Assembly: GCA_022695795.1 (NCBI GenBank)
Contig: MU404088.1
Span: forward strand, 308,577-372,576
Reading direction: 5' to 3'
Length of the DNA stretch: 64,000 bases
Origin: Biscogniauxia marginata
Taxonomy: Eukaryota; Ascomycota; Sordariomycetes; Xylariales; Xylariaceae
The translations under genes were made by a program, and so were the position numbers. Below are positions 14,123-25,661 of the stretch, piece by piece. How positions within the stretch are numbered: position 1 is the first letter of the stretch; each line of letters opens with the position of its first letter. Under the pieces are notes generated by a model that worked only from the letters and a program-made list of their open reading frames with translations, ran no database searches and had not been told where the DNA came from.

Positions 14123-14582
14123 TGTGACGAACCTCCTTGTATGTTCCTAGTTAACTGACTTCACAGGTGAGTACGTACTGGGTTTTTTTGATTTAAAGGT
14201 AATAATGAGATAAGATTAGTTTAATTGATTTACTATGTTATGTTCGTTAAAGAGGTTTCAAGATACTTTCACTATAATATTAAGGAGTAACTATAATCTT
14301 AAATTAATAACTAAAAAACAAAAGACTAATTACATAAGAAATTCCAGTTTATTTATATTTATTACTTCTTCTTTATAGTATATTAAATACCTTTAAACTT
14401 AAATAAGTCTTAAGATTAATTTAAACTCATTATATTAAGTTTATTTTAATTAATTAATTAACACAGGTTTAATATCATATGATATTATATAAAATATATA
14501 TTATCCTCACTATTTCGTATATTCTTGGTTTTTATTTCGACATCCTTATTAAGGTTCTTTTTAAAAAAGCTAATTTATAATA
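14123..14582 (-). repeat. 3' LTR of element 3 (strongly RIP-mutated)
   Basis: 460 bp, TGTGACGAACC to TTTATAATA. It aligns without gaps to 21396-21855, but the last 120 bp carry many more C-to-T and G-to-A changes than the partner. Confidence 0.88.
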
Positions 14583-14867
14583 CTATTCTCTTTTTCCTTA
14601 GATCTTTATCCTAAAAACCTCGAATAAGTTCTTCCCTCTTTATTCTTTATAATATCTAGTATTTCGAAGTTACTTACGAAACCTCGTAAAAATAAGCGAG
14701 AGTCCCGGGATTCTTTTATTATATATATTTAGTTTTCTAGTTTTAAGGTATTTCCTTGTTTTAATTATTTTAAAATTATTTTATTTTATTTTATAGTTCT
14801 TAAATTTAAAACCTGTTTTAATTATATAATTAAAGCTCGTTATTATTATAATAGTTCGGGTATTGAG

Positions 14868-15293
14868 ATGTTTAACTTATTTAACATAAATCGAAAACGC
14901 GAGAAATTAGCAATCGAGCGTCGTAAAATAAAAAAGGAACTTTAATCCTTTAATAATTAATTATAAGTCCTTATAAAATAATTAATTCGTATTTATAAGT
15001 AAAAAAAGTTTCTTTAAAAACGGGGTTTAAAAATGTTAAAACGCGGTTTTTCTTTTATTAAAGAAATGAAGGAGGTGGAGAAGGAAGAACAAGAGCGTTT
15101 AAGAGAGGAGTAAGCCAGATTAACGGCCGAATAGCGTTCGTTGGCTAAGTAGATTAATACTGCTTTTACGGCTATCCCCTCTTTCGACCTGTTTTTTCTA
15201 GATTAAGACCCCAATTTTCGGGCCTTTTTAGCCGATCCGGGTTTTAACGGTAAAAGTTCTTAAGTTCGTTTGTTAGGTTTTTTAAGTGCTTAA
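14868..15293 (+). pseudogene. Antisense coiled-coil ORF of element 3 (best preserved copy)
   Basis: One frame runs 142 codons from ATG 14868 to TAA 15291, opposite the end of pol. It reads MFNLFNINRKREKLAIER, a basic segment leading to KKFL, MLKRGF at 15033, an acidic/basic heptad stretch (KEEQERLREE), then AFTAIPSFD and FRAFLADPGFNG. All interruptions are TAA/TAG that fit mutated CAA/CAG codons; no frameshift is needed. Predicted product: a small coiled-coil protein with a conserved C-terminal motif. Function unknown. Confidence 0.7.
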
Positions 15294-18200
15294 AAGGTTC
15301 CTAAGTATTTTTTTCTAATAAATAACTTTTTTATTTAATAAAATATTATAATTAATTTTTAACTCGTTTTAAATTCAGTATTTTTTTTATTTTATACTTA
15401 TTAAGGTTTTCTTTAAATTCTAATTGATTTTTTAGTATAACGTTATTTAATATTAATTTTAAAAGTGAAATATAAAATATAAAATGTATTTTAAATCTTT
15501 TTAATAATATTAATTTATAATTAACTTTCGAAATAACCTTTTTAATCCTATATAATCTTAATTTCTTAAACTTAAGTTTTTTATTAAGTCGTTTTGTTTT
15601 AATTTAAAGTGTTTTTAATATTACGCTTTATTATTAATAGAGTAAATAAATTATATCTTTTTTCTTAAAAATTAGTCCTTTAATTCTTTTTTTATTATAG
15701 TACTTTATTATTTTGTTTTAAATAAACTATAATTCTTTTTATAGCTATTATTATATTATTTAGACCTTTTTAAATAGTACTTCTACTTTTAAAGCCTTTA
15801 TTTCGACTTTTAGTGTTTCCGTGAGTTTAATCGGTTATTTTTAAACTTCCGCCCTTTACCCGTACACTGCCTCGTGTAGTGACATCTTTATGTCTTTATT
15901 AATCGAAGTATTATATACTATTTAAGCTATTAATAATAATTTTACCTAGTTATTTATTTCCTAGTTAATATAACTTTATAGATATTATTTTATCGTTTAG
16001 TTTAGTTTTTTTTATTTATTTATTTAAAGGTAATACGTTATAAATAACTTTTATTTAACTTTTATTTATTTTATTAAATTTATTTAAAACTTTAAAGTAA
16101 ATAACTTATCTTTATTTAAAATAATACGTTCCGGTAATTTATATTTATTAATATATTCTTTTAAAAAATTAAAAGCTAGTTATTTTATTATGCTTAATTC
16201 GTTAAATAATAAAAAATAAGCATATTTTATAAGTCTATTAATAATTACCTATATGTTATTATAAAGTACTCTTATAATAAGATCTTTTAACTTTAGGAGT
16301 TTCACTACGAAATCCCATATAATTATATATTATGCTTTATTAGGTATTTAAGTTAATTATAATAGTTTATATGGTTTATATTATAATGTTTTAGCCTTAT
16401 TATAAATATTATAAATCTTTATAATTCTTTTAATTATTTATCATATTCCTAAAAAGTCGAATTCTTCTTAATATCATTTTATTGTTTTAAAGATTCCTTG
16501 GTGGCTATATAGAAAGTGTTCATAAAATTCTTTAACGAATTCGTCCTATACTCGTTCTAATATGTATACCTTTTCTTTATACGAAAGAAGTTCGTCGCTA
16601 AATCCTTACTAAAATTGTAATTATTTTGCCTTTTAACTATAATTTTCCTTAAAACGTTATTTTTAATCTTTTATATTAATTTACATATAAACTAATATAA
16701 CTAATCCATTATTTTGTCGTTTAAACATTTAAATATCTCTTTTATTAATTTTTAATTTATAATCTCCCTTTTTACTAAGAAGATCTACTTAAATATTTTC
16801 TTTTCCTTTAATATACTAGATTTTAAAATTAAATTTAAACAAGAAAATTATTTAACACTTATATCTTTAATTAAGCGTTTAGGTTATTATAAATCGTGTA
16901 AAGTTTTTATGGTTTAAATAAATATCGATAGGTTCTTTAATTCTATTAAGCTATAATTCCCATTTCTTTAATGCTTTAATAACTACTAACAATTCCTTAT
17001 TATAAATCTAATAATTTAATTTAACATTATATAGTGCTTTAAATAAGTACGCAACTAGGTATTATTTCCCATTATTTTCTAGTTACTTTAAAACTGCTTT
17101 AATAACGAAATCTAAAGCGTTTATCTTTAATCGTTTCTTTTTATTTTCGTTTAAAAGTTTATACATAACCTTATTAGTTATAACTTTTTTTAGTTACTAA
17201 AAAGCTTATCTAACTTCTTTAATAAAATGAAAAGCCTCTCTTGTTCTCGTTAAGGTAATTAATTCCGTTAATGATTTAATAATACGCCCGAAATCTTTAA
17301 TAAGTTATTTAACATAATTAATAAAGCCAAGAAATACGCATATATTTATAACATTCTTAAGTTTTAACTAATCCTTAATTACTATTATTTTCCTTTTTTA
17401 AATATGGATTTCTCTTAAACTTATTATAAATCCTAAATAGTTTAATTTTTTAATATATTATTTATTTTTAATTAAATAAATAAGTAGATTTACTTTTTCC
17501 AAGGCTTTTAACACTTATTTTATATATTCTTTATATTCCTTCTCGCTTTCTAAGTAAATTAATATATCGTTTAAATAAACAAATATAAATTTATCTAAAA
17601 ACTTATAAAAAATCGTTATAATCATATATTAAAATGTAGCAAGTGTATTAATAAGTCCAAACGACATAACCTTATACTTATAATATTTATATATCGTTCG
17701 AAATGCAATATACTATTCGTGTTTTTTAGCCATTTTAATTATATAATATTCATCGCGAAAATCTAGTGTTATAAAGATTTAAGTTTTACTAATTTATCTT
17801 TTTATAAGTTTTATTAATAGTAATAAATATTCATTTTTCTTAATTATTTTATTAAAGTATTAATAGTTAATTACTTGTCGTTACACTAAGTTTCCTTTTT
17901 TATTAATACGTTACTTCTCATTTTTATCGACTTTAAGTACTATAATTACTAGGTATCTTAACGAAAACTCTAATTCTTAAATATATCCTTTATTAAGATC
18001 CTTTTAAATTCCTTTTTATAATACTCTTTATTTTTCTTGATTTATAAAATATACTAAAAATAGTTTTAGCTATTTTTCTTCTTTAAAATAAATCTAATAA
18101 TTCCATTAACTATATTTTAATAATTCTTTTTTTATCTTGTTTTTAAATAATTTATAAAAACGGAAGTACTCGCGTAATACTATTTTTATTAAATCTTTAA

Positions 18201-19593
18201 GCTTAGTTACTCGAATTATATAGGTAATATATTTCGTTTCTATATTTATTTCTTTAAAGTCACTTGTAATACTTATCTCGTAACCCGTAATAATTAACTC
18301 CTCCTATTTTTAATCTTAATAAAGCGTGTTTATCTTAAAATTTATTCGTAAATTACTTTTTTTAAGCTAATTTATTCCTAGTATTATATCGTGACTTAAT
18401 ATATATATAATATTAAAAATGACTTATTTAAAATGTCCTTAAATGGTTATTAAAAAAAGGATTATTTCTTTTAATACTTTGCCATTTTCATAACTAAATA
18501 TATATTTTTCGAAATTCCGTAATTAATATAAATTTTGTTTATATATTTAAGGTATTTTGTCTTTTTAAGCTATCTTAACTAAGATATAACTTTTATTTAC
18601 TTTTAAGTTTATAAAGGCTTTATACTTTCTTTTATTATACCTAACTTTAGTTTTAATAGTATTATTAAGTCCCGATTAAACTTTATACAAAGACTTGCTA
18701 TTTATGGCTTCTCGTTGCTTTACTAACGAGAGTTTTTACCGTTTTTTGGTTTTTTACGCCTTTTCTTTTTTGGGGTTTTTTAAGTTATTATAACCCAGAT
18801 GTCTTTCCATTCTTAGGCTTTTATAAAAGCGTGTTTCTAATAATCATTATTTAAATAATTCTTTTAATTATTCTTCACGTAATAAGGGGTAAAAAGTCTA
18901 TTTTTTATATAAAACCTTGTACATTAAAACTTTAATTCTTTTTCGAGGGCCCTTTTATAACCTAAATCTATTTTTCTATTAACTCGAAATTTCTTAAGGT
19001 TTTAAATTATCTTTAAATAAAATGCATAATCCTTAAATTCGTTTATTAAGGATAACTCGATATTTCTTTATAAGTTTATATTAATTTTTAAAAACTTTCC
19101 TTTTTTTTAAGGTATACCTTAATAATTCGTTTATAACTTAGTTTAGTTATATATATTTTTGTTTATTATTTTATTAAATGCTTTCTTATTAAGTCGAATA
19201 AACTAATGTTATACTTAACTCGTTTTTCGAGTCATTATAAAAAATATAATCCTTTTTATAATTCTTATAACTTATCTTTAACTTCGTCTTTTTCGAAACC
19301 CGCTCCAAACAAGTTATATACGTCGTATAGTATTAAAATATAACATATATAACCTTTAGTAATTACTTCGTTACTTTTTTCAGAACTCAGGTAAAGATAA
19401 TATACTTTAAAGTAATGTAATTATCGTGAGACGTTATCGCAAATACATTTATTTTCTTCCGTGTTATTACTCTCTAGTTCTTAAGGATAGTAACCAGTTC
19501 TATCCTTAAAACTTTTATGTACTTAATAAGTATCGTTGGTATAAAAGCTTTAATGTAACGATATATGTTTTCTTAAGCTTTAATGAATATTAC

Positions 19594-19790
19594 TAATGGT
19601 TGGTTGATAGACAAGGGCTATGTCCCCGCATAGAAACTAGTACATTCTTTAAGTATAAATAGGCTGCCTTCAGCAGCACAACTCAGGTAGACTTTTCCCT
19701 CCTTAGACATCAATATTACACCAGTCTCACCCCTATCTTTCATATCGTCTATTTGTTATTTGCTTTTACTTACGTACGTACCTACTAACA
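19594..19790 (+). mobile_element. 197-bp solo LTR (Copia-like or other) inside element 3
   Basis: It is flanked by the 5-bp duplication ATTAC (19589-19593 and 19791-19795). It runs from TAATGGTTGG to CCTACTAACA and includes a TATA box (TATAAATA, 19654-19661) followed by a GC-richer segment, as expected of an LTR promoter. It is hardly RIP-mutated although its host is. The equivalent place in element 2 (around 22250) lacks it. Confidence 0.65.
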
Positions 19791-21395
19791 ATTACAGTTG
19801 TCATTTATATAAAACCTTTAATTTAAACTGTTATGCTGGCTTTTTCCTTAGTGGGTTTTACACTTATCGTCGTTATAGTGGCTTTAATGTAACTTATTAT
19901 AGTTTAACTTAATTCCTAAGTCGTATTTTAGTTTATAGTTATTATACTCGTACGGTAGTTCGTTTTTGTTATATCCTTATTTGGCTTATTTTAATGTAAA
20001 ATATTTTAAGTATAAGTGATTATTCTTTAAATAGTTTTTACAGTTAACTTAATAATATTTATAGATTTTCTTTATAAAAACTTCCTCGTTTTTTTTTACT
20101 TTAATAGTAGTAATAATAAACACTTGATTTACTTTTTTATTATTTTCAAAATAAACTCTCGTTTTAAAAGTTCTTTTTTCGGGTTGAGGAATCCCTCTTG
20201 TTTTTAGTTCCTGTTTCTTAAAACTTCGGCACTTGTTTTTATAATGTCTTTTCTTTTTATAGTTAAAACACTTAATAATTGATTTATCTCGTTTTTTTTG
20301 CTCCTTTTAAGTAACGTTAATTTTAATGGGGTTTAACTTGGTTTTAGTGCCTTTCTTAGTTTCGGCACCGCTTTTATAATTTCCTTTTTTTAGTTAATCG
20401 CCATTTCTTCGTTGTATCGTTTTTTTCTTTTTAAGGTATTGTTTAAAGTTTTCGTTATTAATGGCAATTACCATTATAACGTAATTATTAAACTTTTTTA
20501 AGTTCTTTTTTTTATATAAGTTTATTTTATATAGCTTATTCTTTATATAGTTTTTTAGTTCTTAATAAAATAAGTAATATAGGCTCTCGATAAGTAGTTA
20601 TAACTAGCTTATAAGTTTCTTAAACTTAATAACGTAGTTTAAAGCCTTTTTATTTTGTCGTAATTTATGAAATCGAGCTTCGGCTTGTTATTTAAGGATT
20701 AAATTACTAAATATAAACTTAAGTTGCTTTTTAAATTCTTTATATCTTTTTAGGCGTTTAATCCGTTTTTTAAATGATTTTTTAATATTGGTTGAAACCA
20801 GGTTAAAGCAGTTTCGACGAGGAGCTAGAATACCGTGAAAACCTTTTATTCCTTAGTAGTAATCGTTTTATAATAGAACTATAAATAGGTTTCGGCTTAA
20901 ATTAAAAATCCTTTTAAATCGCTTAACTTATTATATTTATTAAGTGTAATTAGTTTAAAACCCTTTATATCGGGAGTTGTTATATTGTTTTCGTTATTTG
21001 AGTTGTTAAGGTCGTTATTATTTAAAGGTGGTTTTAGTTACTTATTTCTAGGAGGTAAAGGTTATTTTGCTTATTTATTTTCTTTTTTAGGTGTTTTTTT
21101 CTTCTCTTTTTCTTTTTCCTTAAATAATTCTTTTTACTAAGCTTTTAAGGTGTCCTTTTGTAACTCTTTTTTAACTGCAACTATAATTAACTTTTATATT
21201 GGTTTCTTTAAACCTTTTTATTATATCATAAAAGAATTTAAAGCTTTCGTTTAAGAGCTTATTAATTATTATTCTTTTATTTATTTCTTTTCTTGTTACT
21301 CTTTAGTGTTAGGAGGTATGCTTGTCTTGGGACGGTTCGACCGAGGGTCCCTTCTTTTAAACTAATGTTAAGCATTAATTAAAGAGTTATTAAAA

Positions 21396-21855
21396 TGTAA
21401 CGAACCTCTTTATATGTTTTTAGTTAATTGACTTCACAGGTAAATACGTATTAGGTTTTCTTAATTTAAAGGTAATAGTAAAATAAAATTAATTCAATTA
21501 ATTCACTATATTATGTTTATTAAAAAGGTTTTAAAATACTCTCATTATAATATTAAGGAGTAACTATAGTTTTAAATTAATAGCTAAAGAACGAAAGACT
21601 AATTACATAAGAAATTCCAGTTTATTTATACTTATCACTTCTTCCTTATGGTATGTTAAATACCTTTAAACCTAGATGAGTTTTGAGACCAACTTAGATT
21701 CACTATGTTGAGTCTGTCCTAGTTAACTAATTGACACAGGTTCAACATCACGTGATGTTACATAGAATGTGTGCTATCCCCACTATTTCGCACATTCTTG
21801 GTTCCTGTTCCGACATCCCTGTTGGGGTTCCTTCTAATAGAGCTGATTTATAACA
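21396..21855 (-). repeat. 5' LTR of element 3 (lightly mutated)
   Basis: 460 bp, TGTAACGAACC to TTTATAACA. The outer part (21660-21855) retains near-normal composition, including the palindrome ATCACGTGAT at 21747-21756. Confidence 0.88.
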
Positions 21856-21860
21856 TAATT

Positions 21861-23879
21861 CTTATAATTCTTTCTTAACTTCGTTTTTTTTCGAAACTCG
21901 TTTCGAGTAAATCGTGTATATTATATAATATTAAGGTGTAATATATATAACCTTTAATAATTATTTCGTTACTTCTTTCGGAACTTAAGTAAAAATAATA
22001 TACTTTAAAATAATATGGCTATCATGAGATATTATCGTAAATATACTTATTTTTTTTCGTGTTATTACTTTTTAGTTTTTAAGGATAATAACCGATTTCA
22101 TTTTTAGAACTTCTATATATTTAATAAGTGTCGTTAATATAAAAGCTTTAATATAACGATATATATTCCTTTTTTAGTTATTTTTCCATTTTTGGTTTTA
22201 TTTTAAGTTCTTTACCTAGCAATTTATTAGGTTAATTAGCATTATTTAAGCTTTAATAAATATCGTAGTTGTTATTTATATAAAACTTCCGGTTTAAGCT
22301 ATTATATTTGCTTCTTTTTTAATATGTTTTACATTTATTATCATTATAATGGCTTTAATATAGCTTATTATAGTTTAACTTAATTCCTAAGTCGTATCCT
22401 AGTTTATAGGTATTATATCTATATAGTAGTTCACTTTCGTTATATCTTTATTTAGCTTGTTTTAGCGTGAGGTACCCTAGGTATAAGTGATTATACTTTA
22501 AATAATTTTTATAATCGACCTAATAATATTTATAGCTTCTTTTTATAGGGACTTCCTCGTCCTTTTTTGCCTTAATAATAATAATAATAAATACTTAATT
22601 TATCTTTTTATTATTTTCGAAATAAACCTTTATTTTAAAGGTTTTTTTCTTAAGTTAAAAAATCCCTTTTATTTTTGGTTTTTGTTTTTTAAGGTTTCGG
22701 CACTCGTTTTTATAATGTTTTTTCTTTTTATAATTAAAACACTTAATAGTTAATTTATTTTGTTTTTTTTACTTCTTTTAAGTAACGTTAATTTTAATAG
22801 GGTTTAACTTAGTTTTAGTGCTTTTCTTTGTTCTTATACCACTTTTATAATTTCCTCCTTTTTATTAATCGCCGTTTTTTCGTTATACCGTCTTTTTCTT
22901 TTTAAAGTACCGTTCGAAGTTTTCATTATCAATAATAATTACTATTATAACGTAATTATTAAACTTTTCTAAGTTTCTTTCTTTATATGGGTTTATTTTA
23001 TATAGTTTATTCTTTATATGGTTTTTTAGTTCTTAATAAAACAAGTAATATAAGCTCTCGATAAATAATTATAATTAACTTGCGAGTTTCTTAAACTTAA
23101 TAACGTAATTTAAAGCCTTTTTATTTTATCGTAATTTATAAAGTCGAGCTTCGGCTTATTACTTAAGAATTAAGTTACTAAATATAGACCTAAGTTATTT
23201 TTTAAACTCTTTATAATCCTTAAAGACCTTTTTTATGTTTTTTTAGGTATTTAGTCTATTTTCTAGATGATTTTTTAATACTAGTTAAAACCAGGTTAAA
23301 GCAATTCCGACGAGAAGTTAAAATAACGTGAAAACCTTTTATTTTTTAATAGTAATTGTTTTATAATAGAACTATAAATAAGTTCCGGTTTAAATTAAAA
23401 ATCCTTTTAAATCGCTCGACTCATTATATTTATTAAGTGTAATTAATTTAAAACCTTTTATATTAAGGGTCGTTATGTTATTTTCGTCGTTTAAGCTATT
23501 AAGGTCGTTATCGTTTAAAGGTGGCTCCGGTTATTTGTTTTTAAGAGGTAAAGGTTATTTTACTTATTTTTTTAGGTGTTTTTTTCTCCTTTTTTTCTTT
23601 TTCTTTAAATGATTTTTCTTGTTAAGCTTTAAAGATGTTTTTTAAGGCTTTTTTTTAGTTATAATTATAATTAACTTTTATGTTAGTTCTTTTAAACCTT
23701 TTTATTATATTGTAAAAGAATTTAAAGCTTTCGTTTAAGAGCTTATTAATTATTATTCTTTTACTTATTTCTTTTCTTGTTACCCTTTAATTTTAAGAGG
23801 TATATTTGTCTTGGGACGGTTTAATCGAGAGTCCCTTCTCTTAAATCAATATTAAGCATTAATTAAAAAGCTATTAAAA
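21861..23879 (-). pseudogene. gag region of element 2
   Basis: It continues element 2 after element 3. The zinc knuckle lies at about 22699-22740 on the minus strand, with His and the last Cys intact. It ends at the 5' LTR of element 2. Confidence 0.82.
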
Positions 23880-24350
23880 TATAACGAACCTCCTTATGTA
23901 TTCTTAATTAATTAACTTTATAAGTAAGTACGTATTAGGTTTTCTTGATTTAAAAGTAATAATGAATTAAGATTGGTTTAAGAGATTTATAATGCTTTAT
24001 TCGTTAAAGAGATTTCAAGGTATTTTCATTATAATATTAAAGAGTAATTATAGTTTTAGATTAATAACTAAAAAACTAAAATAAATAACTAAATATAAAG
24101 GAAATTCTATTCTTTTTATACTTATTCTTCTTTATATACGTTTTTTCTATTTAGTATATTAAATATTAAAAGAATTAAATTTAATTAAATAAATACCTTT
24201 AATTCTTTAGACTTAATTAAATAAACATCTTTGATTGGGTCATGTGATGTTGCATTACATTATAAAAGAGGGGATCACTAGTCCGTTTAGTCTTGGTTCG
24301 TGCCCGACTACCCCTGCTGGAAATCCTTTTAACATAGTTGGTTCGTAACA
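23880..24350 (-). repeat. 5' LTR of element 2
   Basis: 471 bp, TATAACGAACC to GTTCGTAACA, followed directly by the CACCT duplication and the rest of element 1 pol. Confidence 0.88.
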
Positions 24351-24355
24351 CACCT

Positions 24356-25011
24356 CGGTTAATAAAAACATAAAGATATTACTACATAAAGCAGTATACG
24401 GTTAAAAAGTAGAAATCTAAAAACAATTAATTAAACTTACGAAAACACCAAAAATCGAAATAAAAGCCTTAAAAATAAAGGTACTATTTAAAAAGGCTTA
24501 AACAATATAGTAATAACTATAAAAAGAATTATAATTTATTTAAAACAAAATAACAAAGTATTATAATAAAAAAAGAATTAAAGAACTAATTTTTAAAAAA
24601 GGAGACATAATTTACTTCCTTTATTAATAACAAGGCATAACAATAAAAACGCTTTAAATTAAAACAAAACGGCTTAATAAGAAACTTAAATTTAAAAAGT
24701 TAAAACTATATAAAATCAAGGAAATTAACTTAAATGTTAATTATAAATTAAAACTATTAAAAGAATTTAAAATATATTTAGTTTTTTATATATCGTTATT
24801 AAAACTAATATTAAAAAACGCCTCGTTAAAAACCCGAAATGAAATAAAAAAAAACCGAATAAGTACGAAATAAAAAAGATTAATAATTAGTTATAATATT
24901 TAATTAAATAAGAAAATATATAAAAACTACTTAAACACCTAATAAACTTAAAAAACGCGTTTAATAAATTCTATTAACGAAACTTAAATCGGCTAAAAAG
25001 GCCTAGAATTT
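24356..25011 (+). pseudogene. pol 3' end of element 1: integrase tail and chromodomain
   Basis: It resumes the integrase tail exactly where 9033 stopped; the uninterrupted version is seen at 52205-52265. A chromodomain-like segment at about 24860-24960 identifies a chromovirus. Chromodomains of this type are known to direct integration to marked chromatin. The frame ends near 25011 and overlaps the antisense ORF on the other strand. Confidence 0.75.
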
Positions 25012-25218
25012 AAAATTTTAACTTAGGAAAGACAAGTTAAAAAAAGAGACGACTTTAAAAGCAACTCTAGCCTGCTTAGCTAGAAATTGTTATTTAACTT
25101 AAAAACGTTTTTACTTCTCTTTTAAACGTTTTTACTTCTCTTTTAAATGTTTTTACTTCTCTTTTAAACGTTTTTACTTCTTTAATTCATTTAAATTTTA
25201 AAAATTACATTAAAGCAT
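24931..25218 (-). pseudogene. Antisense coiled-coil ORF of element 1 with expanded heptads
   Basis: On the minus strand a frame runs to TAA at 24931-24933; a possible internal ATG lies at 25218 and the frame is likely to extend upstream toward 25320. Four copies of a seven-residue unit (KRLKEK plus a stop that fits Gln) are followed by FLAKQARVAF and the conserved AFLAD motif. All stops fit RIP of CAA/CAG. Its C-terminal third overlaps the chromodomain end of pol on the opposite strand. Function unknown. Confidence 0.65.
25103..25184. repeat. 21-bp tandem repeat, about four copies
   Basis: The unit AAACGTTTTTACTTCTCTTTT repeats about four times. It corresponds to exactly seven codons of the antisense ORF. 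Related elements (56145-56190 and, inverted, 42405-42460) have about two units, so element 1 carries an in-frame expansion. Confidence 0.85.
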
Positions 25219-25661
25219 TTTTAAACCTTTTTTTTAATAACTCTTTTTAACGACAAAGCCGTTTCACTTGAGTTATAATCTTAACTATTTCTCGGTAAAG
25301 TCGTTTTAAGGCTTCCTCGGCTTAACATTCTTATAAAAATAACCACTTCTTTTTATGATCTAGATTTTGAAAGGAGTTAAAAGGAATTCCTACCTTATCA
25401 CATTAACGTTAATAAAAAATGTATTTATTACATTTTTTTAATACCTTAAGCGACATTATACATTTTAAGTTATAATTAAAACAATAAAAACAAGGTATAA
25501 TATCAAGGTTAAAACTTATTTAGTTAATTTGGTTAGTAAGCTCTTTACGACCTTGCTTTTAATTTTCACGACGACGCTTAGTACCACGATTAATAAATAT
25601 AATAAAAAAAAGACTTATTAAACAATCTTTAAAGATAAAGATTTTAAAAAGGGAGAAATAG

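Larger units (their letters stand above)
14583..21395 (-). pseudogene. gag-pol of element 3
   Basis: Minus-strand order is gag (right) to integrase/chromodomain (left). The zinc knuckle at 20229-20270 is the best preserved in the window: the first Cys, the His and the last Cys codons survive and only the second Cys reads Tyr. The integrase core lies near 16300-16400. No long frame remains. A foreign 197-bp insertion sits at 19594-19790. Confidence 0.85.
14123..21855 (-). mobile_element. Element 3: Ty3/Gypsy chromovirus inserted in element 2
   Basis: It is flanked by TAATT (14118-14122 and 21856-21860). It has two 460-bp LTRs and minus-strand gag-pol. Its length is 7733 bp, or about 7.53 kb without the small insertion at 19594-19790. 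It is the innermost and therefore youngest of the three big elements. Parts of its right LTR are still nearly free of RIP. Confidence 0.9.
9039..24350 (-). mobile_element. Element 2: Ty3/Gypsy chromovirus inserted in element 1 pol
   Basis: It is flanked by CACCT on both sides (9034-9038, 24351-24355). It is oriented minus: gag lies at the right (21861-23879), pol at the left (9509-14117), and the purine-rich tract (seen as TATTTCTCCCCTCTT on the plus strand) abuts the left LTR. Element 3 interrupts its protease/gag junction. Without element 3 it is about 7.57 kb. Confidence 0.9.
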
